A stretch of 64,000 bases of DNA from Baylisascaris procyonis (lineage: Eukaryota > Nematoda > Chromadorea > Rhabditida > Ascarididae), in the NCBI GenBank assembly GCA_037389465.1, contig JAZARR010000171.1, positions 558,001 through 622,000 of the forward strand, written 5' to 3'. Shown one piece after another: positions 38,101-48,668 of this stretch. Under the pieces are notes generated by a model. That model was not told the DNA's origin. It was given only the letters and a program-made list of their open reading frames with translations, and did no database searches. A program made the position numbers and the translations under genes. Position 1 is the first letter of the stretch; every line of letters begins with the position of its first letter.

Positions 38101-38200
38101 ATGTTTCTGAGCTGGATGTTTCCTCTTCGCATGACTCATCCTCTTCGTCTCCTTTGCTCACTGGGCTGACATCTAGTAGCGAACGTTTGATGTCAGCCAT
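20987..38200 (-). CDS. ClC-type chloride channel (ClC-2/CLH-like), about 20 exons
   Basis: CLC proteins are homodimeric anion channels or exchangers of plasma or organelle membranes. Exons in transcription order: 38083-38200, 36254-36373, 34555-34686, 33659-33792, 32538-32700, 31563-31694, 31028-31109, 30189-30290, 29105-29189, 28676-28840, 27994-28171, 26874-26971, 26350-26465, 25579-25715, 25146-25275, 24979-24997 (microexon, tentative), 23965-24178, 22099-22265, 21625-21711, 20987-21172. They total 2565 bases, or 854 residues, with phases agreeing at every junction. Visible motifs: VEDW at the start of helix B, GSGIPE 124-129, GKEGPFVH 166-173 with gating Glu168, VFVP within GxFxP 426-430, and chloride-site Tyr521 in [18 protein letters not shown]. 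Two CBS domains follow. It resembles the ClC-1/ClC-2 group, hence C. elegans CLH-1 to CLH-4; I cannot say which member. Confidence 0.94.
22689..22709. repeat. Short palindromic direct repeat GTGATCAC
   Basis: GTGATCAC occurs twice, separated by one base, making a near-palindrome of about 19 bases in ClC intron 17. It could be a protein-binding site; nothing else supports this. Confidence 0.5.
23965..24178 (-). CDS. ClC exon 17, linker between CBS domains
   Basis: Residues about 638-708. It is basic then acidic: [16 protein letters not shown] and [15 protein letters not shown], ending SPLHAPN. The linker between CBS1 and CBS2 varies in length and sequence in the family, so it is recognised by an open frame and its phase-1 GTAATT donor. 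The exact acceptor (GTGCAG at about 24179) is less sure than the body. Confidence 0.7.
24979..24997 (-). CDS. Inferred 19-base microexon of the ClC gene
   Basis: Exon 15 ends in phase 2 and exon 17 begins in phase 0, so an exon of length 1 mod 3 is needed between them. This 19-base piece has a strong TTTCGTTTCAG acceptor and a GTAATT donor, fits the phases and adds SAETTQA (counting the split Ser codon). The other possibility is a different boundary for exon 15 or 17. It is supported only by phase and splice signals. Confidence 0.4.
25146..25715 (-). CDS. ClC exons 14-15, first CBS domain
   Basis: Exon 14 (25579-25715) reads [29 protein letters not shown] and KSFPVVTD. Exon 15 (25146-25275) reads [20 protein letters not shown]. 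Together they form CBS1 at about residues 543-610. The order matches ClC-2, where VEDIMVRDV is followed by ILLGS. Exon 15 ends in phase 2 at a GTAATA donor. Confidence 0.93.
26350..28171 (-). CDS. ClC exons 11-13, helices N-R with GxFxP and chloride-site Tyr
   Basis: Exon 11 (27994-28171) has [20 protein letters not shown], the GxFxP filter motif, and PGLYAVVG. Exon 12 (26874-26971) has [20 protein letters not shown] and [12 protein letters not shown]. Exon 13 (26350-26465) has [20 protein letters not shown], with the conserved Tyr521 of helix R, and [10 protein letters not shown]. These are among the strongest matches in the window. Confidence 0.96.
28676..31109 (-). CDS. ClC exons 7-10, helices J-M and extracellular loop
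   Basis: Exon 7 (31028-31109) includes [13 protein letters not shown]. Exon 8 (30189-30290) includes [11 protein letters not shown] and ends in a GTGAGT donor. Exon 9 (29105-29189) includes [20 protein letters not shown]. Exon 10 (28676-28840) has [20 protein letters not shown], with two possible N-glycosylation sites (Asn369 and Asn376) at the position of the extracellular loop of ClC-2-type channels, then a membrane segment [11 protein letters not shown]. Phases agree throughout. Confidence 0.9.
31383..31491. repeat. Degenerate tandem repeat, about 48-base unit
   Basis: Two to three diverged copies built on TATGTTTAATC, GCGTAAGTT and AGCCAAA words, in ClC intron 6. Confidence 0.7.
31563..32700 (-). 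CDS. ClC exons 5-6, GPFVH and helices F-I
   Basis: Exon 5 (32538-32700) starts [17 protein letters not shown] and runs [20 protein letters not shown] to SAPVG. Exon 6 (31563-31694) gives [20 protein letters not shown] and [13 protein letters not shown]. The acceptor of exon 5 is TTAAG rather than TTTCAG, an unusual form, but protein continuity GKE|GPFVH leaves little doubt. Confidence 0.93.
33659..36373 (-). CDS. ClC exons 2-4, helices B to E with GSGIP motif
   Basis: Exon 2 (36254-36373) gives [20 protein letters not shown], helix B. Exon 3 (34555-34686) gives [13 protein letters not shown] through SRQAVG, helices C-D. Exon 4 (33659-33792) gives [20 protein letters not shown] and [19 protein letters not shown]. 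The GSGIPE motif, whose Ser125 would coordinate chloride, is split between exons 3 and 4 after the first Gly base. Exon 4 ends exactly after gating Glu168. Confidence 0.93.
35077..35136. repeat. (AT)n microsatellite
   Basis: About 30 uninterrupted AT units in ClC intron 2. Confidence 0.97.
38083..38200 (-). CDS. ClC exon 1, acidic N-terminus
   Basis: Residues 1-39, [17 protein letters not shown] followed by a Glu/Asp/Ser-rich stretch and FAEFWK. The ATG lies four bases after a TTTCAG acceptor (boundary at 38204/38205), the usual spacing for spliced-leader trans-splicing in nematodes. The donor is GTAAGT. An upstream in-frame ATG at 38236 lies before this acceptor and is probably not used. 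A cis-spliced upstream exon is the alternative: the frame stays open back to the acceptor in phase 2. Confidence 0.75.
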
Positions 38201-38849
38201 TACACTGAAAATCGTTCCTATAGAAATGGGAAACAAGAGGTGAGCAACTCTCGGCGAAACCCATCGATGATTTCATTGGGCTTCTAGTCTATAGCAGAAG
38301 CGTTGATCTCCAATTGTGGATGGATATATCATCAGCATGAAACTAACTAGCTGAAAAATGTTGTCCTTATGGATATCGGAAGAAAAACTTCCTTTCAATC
38401 AAGGTTCTCAGATTCTAGGAAAATTTTCCACCGTTTGTTTTTCTTATGTCGTATAAGGTTGAGAAAAAGCTGGTGAGGTAATCGGCCATTGTGAAGGGCA
38501 TTAGCGTTGAAATTTTGAAGTAATCTTAATGCGAAATTGCTCAATCCCTAGTAACTGCCTCTAATTCTCAGAAACATTTAAAGCGCAGCAAATGCAATTC
38601 TGGGCTTTGCTTTCTGCTGGCCATTCAGCAGTTCAGCAACGATTGATATAAAATCGCTATGCCATTTGCCACTCGTTTTGTGTTTCTTTGTCCGATTCCG
38701 TATTCACAGCCGCATATAGCGTTTACGGTGAAATCAGAAGGAAAATTTTGCTAGACGCAAAGTCGTGAAAGCGATCAGTGCAAAGTGGTTCTCAGCAATA
38801 ATAAAAGGATGCAGAATGAATGGAGGAATTTCACATGATTCATTAAAGA

Positions 38850-39070
38850 CTGTTTACAGACGCTCCATACCGCGTGGAACTGACTGATGTCCTTCCATAT
38901 AGAGCGTCTTCGTTTTGTGTCTAAACCAATCCAGAGCTTCCTGGAGCCCCATTACTCTAGGGAAGGAGAAGAGCCCATTGAAAATTAGATGATCCCTGAC
39001 ATGATTGAAAAGTCTTACCCTGTACATCACGAGCACAATTCTCCTTCATAATTTGCAAGTCCCTAAGCAT
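38850..39070 (-). pseudogene. Possible mariner-like transposase relic
   Basis: The minus frame reads DHLIFNGLFSFPRVMGLQEA then LDWFRHKTKTLYMEGHQSVP and RGMERL. This resembles the transposase C-terminus pattern DYHLFRSL, WL-F, KP--FY--GI--LP-RW--C. The stretch is GC-richer than its surroundings and has no intact upstream DDD catalytic region, so it would be a decayed fragment. Confidence 0.35.
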
Positions 39071-40757
39071 TTAGTATTTACTATTGAGCAAGATGCATGT
39101 TACCGAGGATTTGGTGCTGAAATGTCAATAGCTAATGGCATAATTAAGGCAACAGAATGCATTGACACAATCATTGACAAGTTCATCGCTGCAGCATTAA
39201 AAAAAAGATGGTTGGTTGCTTCAAAGAAAAACTACTAACAAACAGAACTCTTGCTAATTGCGCCGATCACTAACACCAACTAAAGATTAAAAGCACAAAG
39301 TTGAAATTTTTCCTCGCAACAATTTTTTTAGTGCGTGAGTGAATGCTTGTCAAACGTGACACTGGGATGACATCATATTTGTATGCATGATATATCTCTG
39401 CGCATTCAAGTATATCTACCAACTTTATTCATTTTCAAGACGATTAATCAGTATAAAATACTTGATAGTAATTTTTTTGACAATTTGAATAAGTATTCAC
39501 TGACGAACTACTTCCGCTTATGGAATTTGAATATGGCGGCAGCAATGTCAACATCTAATTTGCCGATGAGTGACCCATCGGCTGCATTTTATGTTCCCAC
39601 AATGCAAAGAATTGTACCCAAAGGGAAGCGGCATCACTAAACTCTATATGCAGTTTCCATGCATTCTACATTCATGCAAAAACATAAATAAATTTCTTCT
39701 TTTTCTGCACATAGCAGATGGAGACCTGAGTATTGATGGCAACTGAAGAGAGCGCCAACCTGTGACAAAAACAACTTTTCTTTAGTTTGTCCATATGCTA
39801 ATTTAGGAGGGCATTTTGAACGAAGAAATCACCTTGCATTGAGCATCCACAGAGAAAAATCAGATCTTGTGGATGAGAGCTTCAAACATTACCCATTTGG
39901 GTATCAATGCACTTCCCACTACTCATAGAGGGTAAAAGCAAGCAATGATGGTGATTTCCTTCCCCGTCATTGAGATCAATGTGCTTGCGCCCGATGTTAC
40001 TGTTGAAGTTGTTGTGAAAATTCTGAAGTGAAATTGCAAAGCTTGAAAGATAACAAAATCAACACCTTCCTATCGCCTTCAATTACGATCATCATTGGCA
40101 TGGTCAATGTTTATATTCCCTTGGAAATTCTTGGCTTCAAACTTTCCGATGAGAGTTTTTTGGTGTGATGCAAAAAACGGTGGAATCGGAAAAATTCGGG
40201 TTCTTTTATATTCTATTTTGACCTCATTTTCATTCCTGCTAGGATTCTAACAATTGAAAAAGTAGCAGTCTAGTGGCTCAAAAACGCGCAAGGACGCAAT
40301 CTCATGTGCTTCACATATACCAGGAAAAACCCTATGTTCTAGCTGCAGTTTAGTTGCCCACTTATTGTTTGCTAACTTCGTAGGTCGTATTTGAAATGTA
40401 CGCGTGATATTCAGAAGTTAAGAAACATATAAGGGCATTCGAGTATGTCCGAATGAAGAGCAACGTAGAGCTAATTAATCGTGAAGCTATAATTTTGAGT
40501 AAAGGCATTTCATACATAAGATTAATGAACAATACAACCCACTCATTATTAATAAAAAAAAAAATGCATCGCATGTTATATAAATCAAGCTTGAAAAAGT
40601 ACCGCTTCAAGTTGTAAAGTGCTGCATGAATTAAACAGTAAAAATATTATAACTGTAAAGATTTGATTTAAAAAATGACCGTAGGCGTTAACGTTAACAA
40701 ATGATTCAAGCGAATCAACTGCTTTTTTTGTTGCCAATGCTAGCGACACATTCTAAA

Positions 40758-40816
40758 AACATTGCTCTTTGTTATTTGAGTTTTTCCACTCAAATAACAA
40801 AGAGATCTGCAATGAA
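40758..40816. repeat. Perfect 17-bp-arm hairpin
   Basis: CTCTTTGTTATTTGAGT (40765-40781) and its exact reverse complement (40788-40804) flank a six-base loop TTTTCC. Beyond a small bulge, CATTGC and GCAATG continue the stem. It could be a foldback element or a structured transcript. Confidence 0.93.
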
Positions 40817-43299
40817 ACGATGAATTGATGTGAGCTCTTTAAAAGTTCGCTATTTGTTGAGCGCCTCAAGGGAGCAATTTTTAAGATGGAAAGAAGGATT
40901 TTTTTGAGGGACAAAATTATCATAAAATAAGGAATATTTTACTAGTGCCGCATCTCATTTATATCGTTTCACTCTTCTCAAAATTCGAGCATATTCAACG
41001 AATGAAAAGAAAAAGGATTATGTGAGGTCTCGATGACACAAGTTACAGTCTGTGAGATCGCTTCAATTCCATCCACAAGTTGATTCAATCGGTGAATTTC
41101 GTCAATGACTCAAATCTATAGTGGTTGATCCTCATAGTTAGGTGGAAGCATAGATGAAGAATATTTGGCAAAAGCAGATTGCTATCATGTCTCCCGCGGG
41201 AATTCATACGAATTATACGGTAGCTTTGTGCGAAAAATCACAACCATTATTCTTGATCAATTCTATCACAAAGAAAGGGTTTGCAATGAACATATGAGGA
41301 GCGCATTCGACCATATAAAAATATGGACAAATCACCTAGAGATGAAAAAAAAAATTATCGCCTGGAATGTGAAAATGCTCCTTTAAAAGCTCGGAACGTG
41401 AAGGATAACCGAAATAAAGTTAACGTCAAGCCCTTATGTTACAAGGGGACATACAATGGAACGAATAGAGAAACGATCTACTTCGAATATGCTGATGCCT
41501 ATACTCTTATGCATATAAATGACACTTACAGTGAGAGTATCATAGCGTTTGCGACTCCCTTCGAAAGTATATTATTATGGTAATGTTTGCATGTTTTGTA
41601 GTTGGAAATGTTGTTGCATTGCCACAATAACACATAGACAATAAATTTATGCCTATTTATTGCTTCTTTTGTGGCAACAGTATTCAAAGTATGATTCTAT
41701 AGGCTATTATGCTAATGCCTCTTGGTGGAAATTTCCGGCATAGTTTCTCCAGAATATCGGTTCCCATAGAAATTTCCGGATCGAAAAGCGATGAGGCGAA
41801 GAGTGAACGATAAATGATAAACGAGAAGAACGCTCCAACGATTAAACAACACCACCATCAATGCAGAACGTTCTAATAATGCCTCTGTTGAAATCACTTA
41901 GCAACGAAATTTAAGCTCAATAATTTCTTTCTTCTTCATATACGACTCTGCTTGTAATTTTTCTTTATTGTTCGAAAGTAAAAATTTTCGCTGATTAACT
42001 CGATATGAAGATATGTCGATGTTCGATGAAATAGACAGCATTAAAAGAAAAACAGGATATATCAGAAATTCTCTCAACCAACACCTATCCACAGCAAATA
42101 AAAGTTTAATAAAATCGCATGCGAAATCCACTCTTCGAGAGCTTCCTTTCGTAGCCATGATGCAGGTAGGTCTCCATCAGCGATAATATATTTTGGAGGC
42201 AGCCATTCACAAATGAAATAATGAGCATCCAATTAGCGCTACATCAACATTTAGATTTCGCATGCGATTTCCTGTCATTTCATTTCATGCAACAGTCATT
42301 TCATTCCACACGTAGAATGAAATAACTGCTGCATTCTCCTTGTCATAAAGAAAATAGTTATTTTTTTCGTGGAATATCGCTTCGCTTTTGAGAAGTTCTC
42401 TTGCGACTTCAAATTCATAAAAATTGCTAACATATGTATGCATAATATACTTATCCACACGGCATATGATTCAACAACCTCGATTGGCAACGAAATTGTC
42501 GTTGCGAAATTCGCCAAACAATGACCGAGCGCTAAACGAATCAAAAACGTATCACAACAGTTGATATGATAAGCTCATTTTCCATCAACAAATTTTGCAA
42601 TTTAACGCGAAATAATAAGTAGGAGAAGCAAGGTTGTCGAATTTTACCTTAACAAGGATGCCGCACCGAAATGAAAAACTCCAGAGGTAAAAAAATGATT
42701 ATACTTCTCCCGGTTTTGGTATCAAAAACTTGTTTAGAAAGAATAACATAAAATATGTTATATGTGATTATTCAATTCTGCACAGCTAAACTGGGGCAAT
42801 TTTCGAAACTCTAGCTTCATAAGCGTCTAAGATGGAACCAAAACCAACACGCAGATAAGCAGATAAATAGACATATATATGGCATGCATAGATACTATGC
42901 GCATTTGCAAAGTAAACTGGAAAAGCGTATTTGATTTATTGCACGCTTATTTGTGCATTTGTGTGGAATATATTTGCTTTGAAGAAATTGGCACTGGACA
43001 CATTATTTCCTAAGTCTTTGAAAACGCGAAATAGAGGGCATTCAATGCTTAAAGTTGTTTGATTCTGTTATGCGCTTAAACTGTAATATTTCAACTTGCA
43101 CATAAATCCTATCTACACGAAAAGATTTCAATTATTGCAAATTTTCTACATTCATTAAGCCACACATCACCTAGTCATTAGTGAATGTGAAGCGACTTGT
43201 GAAACATTTGTGGCACTTCTATGAAAGGACAAACGTGTTCGAGATTCTCGACGGTTGGACGAGCAATTGAAATGGTTTTAGCTGTTTTTTTTTTTTCAG

Positions 43300-43540
43300 A
43301 ACCCAAAAATTATTGCCAACAAGCTATACTAATGCTCCAACTATTAAGAAAAAAAGTTTTTCCAACATTTCCTTAGGAAAAAGAAACTCTTTTCTTCGTG
43401 TGAAAAGAGACTTGGACCATTGGAGGAATTGGAGTAGAAAATTGGGGGCGAAAAATAAACGTTTTCATGAAACATCATTCAGAATTCGGACAACATCTAT
43501 CAAGAATTTTAATTCATCGCAAGTTAAATGTCTGCATTGA
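43300..43540 (+). CDS. Candidate exon, unknown protein
   Basis: A strong acceptor (a T tract then TTTCAG, ending 43299) opens straight into about 79 codons: TQKLLPTSYTNAPTIKKKSF, later DLDHWRNWSRKLGAKNKRF, ending SSQVKCLH and stop. It is basic and hydrophilic. A donor GTTAAA near 43525 is an alternative end. No upstream exon could be linked and no family recognised. Confidence 0.3.
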
Positions 43541-46195
43541 AGTTTTTTTTTTGGGGGGGTGGGGGGAAATTGGGAACATCAGCAAGATGGTACCATGATG
43601 TTCCTGCGAGACTGGCTAACAGCATGAATGAAGAAAAAAAAGAAGATTGAACGAATACAGAGAAATCAAATGCGTTAATTATTCCGTAAGTTGGCATACA
43701 TAAGGGAACCCTGCAATGGATTCTGACATATGGCTTTCTCTAGGGAATCACGAACGACCGGTGCATTTCTGCTAGAAGGAGCGTTGCGCTTCATAGAGCG
43801 TTATTTATAGATTCCTGGCGGAGCTTATAAATTCAACCATCGGTGGTGGATTAAAGTTTTTTATGTTATGGCAGACGAGGGATGGGATTGAATCCAGTTA
43901 GAACCTAGGCGCTCGACCACCATTTGTGTGCTGTATTCTTATTTGTTGCTCGAACAGTAGCATAACTTCGATTGAATTTGCAAATTCTCGTTGTTGAAAA
44001 GGTTTGCATGTATGTGGGTTTTCTTGATTTCCGCTAGGCAAGTCAAGCATAGAAACAAATTTTAATGTGGGAACATGCATTCCTTAAGTGGCGGAAGAAA
44101 AGTTGAGCATTTTCGAAAAAAAAAGCTAAAATGCTAACGCTTTATGATCGTGAAAATGAAAATTACAATAATTTCCTTGCGAATTTTCACAGTTCCGGTT
44201 TTTCTTCATTTTCGTTAGATCCAAACAGTTATATCTTTAACAGTGAATGAGAAAAAGGATAGGATGGTGTTTATTTCCTTTATTTTCTGGGCCTATTACC
44301 TCATTGTGCGCTTTTGCAAATTGGCTTGGCAAAAGTTTGCGCATGTACGATTTCCTGCCTACCTATTTGTCTAAAAGCTCCAGCTCAAAAGTGCGATGAT
44401 GACAGCATTCATCGTATGGTGATCTGGAGTTCAACAATTTATTTTCAAGCACCAATCTCCAAAAAAAGATTATAGGCATTTAAAACGTTATCAAATTTCT
44501 TCGCATTATATGTCAGCTAGATTTCTCTTGCAACCGGTTTGTCAGGCAAACGAGAAGAAAAACACCTGTCGCAATGACTCAACTTGCAGAATACTTGACT
44601 TGCTCTCTTTTACTAAAACAACGACTGTGTGGTGATTTGTTGCTATGGAGGACGTGATGTTAAAGACTTAATGATGAGGATTTCTGAACACATTTCGATG
44701 CTTCATTCGACGTCACAGGTTAAATTCTTACGAAGGAAAAATTTTATAAAAGCAATGAGGAAATGATATGAACCTTAGCACAATACGATCAATTCATTTT
44801 ATGAATGTCTACATGGGGATTACTCATTGGAATAGACCTGCAATATTGGCTAATGGATGGATGAGAGGTGATGAAGCAATATTTTAGATAAACCGTCTCT
44901 CAACTCTATTGTAGTGAACATAATATTCTAAGCATTTTCGACGGTATGTTGTATGAGTTAAGTGGACGTAAGCACATGAGTTATGCGCTTTTCTACGCCT
45001 TTTGCTGCCACAGAAATAATAAACGATCTACTGCGAGCAAATAGGAAATACTGTGCCAACATTTCTGACTTATATTGTTGGTCTACCCGAATAAAGATAA
45101 AGAAAAAGTAGACGGCAACAGCAGATGATGCATTTCGGTAACGAAGGCCTTTGCGTTTTTGTGGGCACAGCTAATATCGCGCCCATAAAGTTTTCACTTG
45201 AATCGCAACAAGTTTCAGCTTTCTTTCACTACGATCATGACTATTTACACGTGCTTTAACGTAGCATAGCAATGGGAATTATGCATTGCATAAATTATGG
45301 TGGAAACTAGAATCGAAATTTAGGTTCGGAGTTAGACGCGAGCATTCATAATCCAATATAGAGACGCAGCACTACGTTTTATCGAAGCAAAATGTGTACG
45401 ATATCAATGTCCACTTAATTTCAGCAGTATGTTCCGTGTGCAGAATTTATTTGGGTAATATGGCTAAGGTTTTATTTTTTGTTGGAAATTTGGTGGAGAA
45501 AATGAAGACATACTCTATTTTTAACAGTTATTTTAAAAGTTCCACTGCGAAAATGTATACATAATTTTTACTTTTTGATATCGAAATGTATTGCAAATTA
45601 TTGCAAATGTGTTAAATTATGATGGTCAATGTTAAGGTCAACTTTCAAAACGGCCTGAATAGTTAGAGAATTTATGGACGGGTAAAATTTCGTTTCACCG
45701 ACTGAGTGGAATATGTGGCCTGAATGATGCGACAAATTATGGAGAAGTTTCGTGCAATGATATATGGATATTCGTACATTAAAACGTTTTTGCCTATTTC
45801 TATGATATCAGTGAAGATCTCGGCCTATATAAAGAAACGGCAGAGGAAATTTTTAACGTAAGGCAAAAAAAATCTGACGAAAAGATGGGAAGACTTGACG
45901 ATTTACGAGATCAAGAGTTTATGCCACGTGAAGCATCTGGATAATACTGCTCCCAATGAGCAAATGAGCATACAATATCAAGCAATAGGAGCACATACGG
46001 AAATTAGATGGTGTTGAGAATTTGAGACAAGCCTCGAATGTAACTTGCCTCATAAGCCATGAGCTCTTCTTAGGTTCATCAGTGATTCCATATGCGTTAA
46101 GTCGTAAGGTCATCTTCATTCAGAGCCTAGTTGCCGTTCATGGAATAGAGCGCAACAATTTTCATACTCGTCATTCTGCGTCTTCCGATATACAG
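43541..46195. other. No gene seen
   Basis: AT-rich sequence with no exon-like frame. The T10-G7-T-G6 run at 43543-43566 is a homopolymer tract. Confidence 0.55.
43866..43925 (-). repeat. Possible tRNA-derived SINE-like fragment
   Basis: The minus strand reads GGTGGTCGAGCGCCTAGG followed by GGATTCAATCCC, resembling the D-arm (A box) and T-arm (B box) of a Leu- or Ser-type tRNA with the middle missing. The match is imperfect, with about three B-box mismatches, so this is only a suggestion. Confidence 0.25.
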
Positions 46196-46371
46196 TTTTT
46201 GATGCACACACCGCAGATGAAGACAAGAATGAGAAAGCCGTGTACATCACTCGCCGAAATATTGACTCAAAGAAATGGCATGTTGCACTTGTTGGGCGTG
46301 GCACCATCCACGTCCACCTTTACCAGCTAGCATCAATCAGACTCCATCAAACTCTTGCTCAGCATTCATTT
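46196..46371 (+). CDS. Candidate exon, unknown protein
   Basis: A plus-strand frame beginning after ATATACAG reads FDAHTADEDKNEKAVYITRR then NIDSKKWHVALVGRGTIHVH and ends at a stop at 46369-46371. Third codon positions are C/G-rich compared with the surroundings, and residue composition is that of a folded protein. The frame is also open upstream to about 46110. No good donor follows, so it may be a last exon or a relic. Family not recognised. Confidence 0.4.
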
Positions 46372-47516
46372 TGAAGCTCTTTTTGAAATAGAGACAGCAT
46401 TTCTTGTAGATAACGATGTATAATGAACAAATCAATACATTTTTCATCGGAGAATGAATCGCATAATGATGCATATTTTTTACTGACTATCCAAAGTCAA
46501 TTACCAAGAAGATGACTGAGGCAGTTCACGAAGAACAAATAAAGCGTAGCCAAACCGTTTGTCCAACAGTTCTCCAAAATATCCAAACGTATTTCATCGG
46601 GTCGCTACATCCTTGATTTTCTGTGCTGGGCTTTACCAAATACTGCAGTTCAATTTGGCACTTTCGTCATGAGCTCATCTCATGGCTGCAGTGTTCAGAG
46701 ATTGTAGCAATTAGTAACTATATTATTAACTATACTAAGCGCGAATGGGAATAGACTTTCAACTTTTCTCATTACTGGGAGATGGGGAATGCGCAGAATG
46801 AGGCGCATATAAATGCAGATTATAGGTGCACATTTGTAACATATTCACAGACATTTAGATGAGCATATTAAAACTTGTACCGTCCATCTAAGATTTTCCA
46901 TAATAATACGTGAAAAAAGAACAAATACTGACTATTAGTTTTCTGATACTTTTTTATGCTCTTTTTCCTAGAATTTTACATATGTAAGACAGACCAGTCA
47001 CATAGCCAACCCTTTTCATTCTTTCACAAATTTCATTAAAATCACATCGTCGTGATGCTGTATGTTTACCCATTAAGCTTGAATCCGTCTTTGCGACCAT
47101 CTCGACAAGTGAGCCACAAAAATTACAGTAATAAAAGGAGACAGCTGAAATTTATACTACAAAGAGATCCCCGCCTCTATTTCAATTCCACTGAAATATT
47201 CTCATTCGTGGTTGTTAAGTATTGCAAGCTTTACCATTCATTCTTATCAAACAAGGGGTCTCAATGTTGTTTAGCATAAATAGCAAATGCCACATGATAA
47301 AGCATATGAGGACTAATGCTACTGCTTGTTGGGAACCGATATAATCAGATGCCTTTCTCGCTTCAATAAAACAAGCGTATTCAATTCAACTTCTCATTTC
47401 TTAAGGAAAGATCGGGAGCGCACAGTAGTCAACATGAACAACTTAAAGGAACGTTTGAAAGGTACAAATAACAGGGCAGTGATGGAATTGGACGGAACAA
47501 AACGATTTGAAGAAAT

Positions 47517-47562
47517 GGCTATGCAGGACGAAGGCCTACGGCTATGCAGGATGAAGGCCTAC
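47517..47562. repeat. 23-base tandem duplication
   Basis: GGCTATGCAGGACGAAGGCC plus TAC at 47517-47539 is followed immediately by a copy with one change (GAC to GAT) at 47540-47562. Confidence 0.95.
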
Positions 47563-48640
47563 TGAATACTCTTTCAAACGTATGCTTATTTGCAATTTGT
47601 ACTTGGAAAAGTTTGCAAATTATCCATAAGATTATTTAAATTCCAATAGAAATAATTCGGACAGGATAAGGCAAAACATAGCAGAAATTTTAGCTAACGG
47701 GGAAATGAAAAATTATCGCTTTTGAATTTGGCAAATTTCTTCAAAGAAGTGGCTTAGTGGTTTGAATTTTCGACAGCTTTCGAACGATACACTGAAGCAT
47801 AGAGAAATGTCTAATATATCAAAACTTCAATACGTGCAGACTTAGTTGAAGGATTGAGCAGTGAATTACGTTGATGCATAGGATTTGCATGAAAAAAAAC
47901 TATGACGAGATCATATAGCAGTGAAAATTGAATTCCAATATAAGCACCTCTTATAAGGTGAATCCAGTATGAGCAATCGAGAAATTTAAGAAGAGGCAAG
48001 CATCATCGAATATATTAGAAGTTTACAGAGAAAGTTTCGCGAACGTTCTGAGGAAGTTGAAGCGTTTCGAGAATGGCATCGAAAATTGCAACTTTCAGAT
48101 CATTTAAGAAATCAGAAAAGATATAGAGGTTACTAGTAATTGAAATAACGAAAAAGTGATAGAAAAAAATTGATCGGAGCAGATTTTGATTCTGAACGGT
48201 TAAGAAATGTTAAGCTCACAGCACGTAAATCCTTACATCTGAAAGATTTAGAAGGATAACTGATGCAAAGAAATTGATGCAAAGAACTGGTGCTAAACAT
48301 TCACCGAGCTACAATCCCTCAGAATCGTTGAATGAGGACTAATGGATGAAAGAGATGACGATCTGATAGTGTGCTGCTTGCATCATCATGCCCCAGTGAT
48401 GATGCAGAAGGCGACAACGGAATGTGGGTTGTTTTTGGTGTTTCCGCAATGAAAGAGCCGCATTGAGCTGCTTGAGCGAATTCTTATGCTAATGCCCTAT
48501 TTCTTTGGCAAATTTCAATTCTGCTATTGCATTTACGGATTGATGTATAAGGTGCATGTTGGTGTTCGTGCCAGCTGGATTTGAAATCGTTTGAATAGCG
48601 CTTCCTCTTCGAGTTACTAATTTATATTTTATATTTGCTC

Positions 48641-48668
48641 GTTATATTTATTCTAGAATAAATATAAC
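48641..48668. repeat. Perfect 28-base palindrome
   Basis: GTTATATTTATTCT is followed directly by its exact reverse complement, with TTTGCT and AGCAAA placed further out on the two sides. Confidence 0.95.

Larger units (their letters stand above)
38205..43299. other. Region upstream of the ClC gene, no named gene
   Basis: About 5 kb with no convincing gene. Two plus-strand open pieces look somewhat protein-like: 39077-39238 (CYRGFGAEMSIANGIIKATE) and 39533-39640 (MAAAMSTSNLPMSDPSAAFY, ending KGKRHH). Neither has clear splice signals or a known family. The region should hold the ClC promoter and outron if the transcript is trans-spliced at 38204. Confidence 0.5.

Noticed and set aside
39018..39072. 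Minus exon-like piece reading MLRDLQIMKENCARDVQ before GTAAGA, considered as a ClC upstream exon
   Set aside because: Its phase 0 end would put a stop immediately after the ClC exon 1 acceptor. It more likely belongs to the transposase-like relic.
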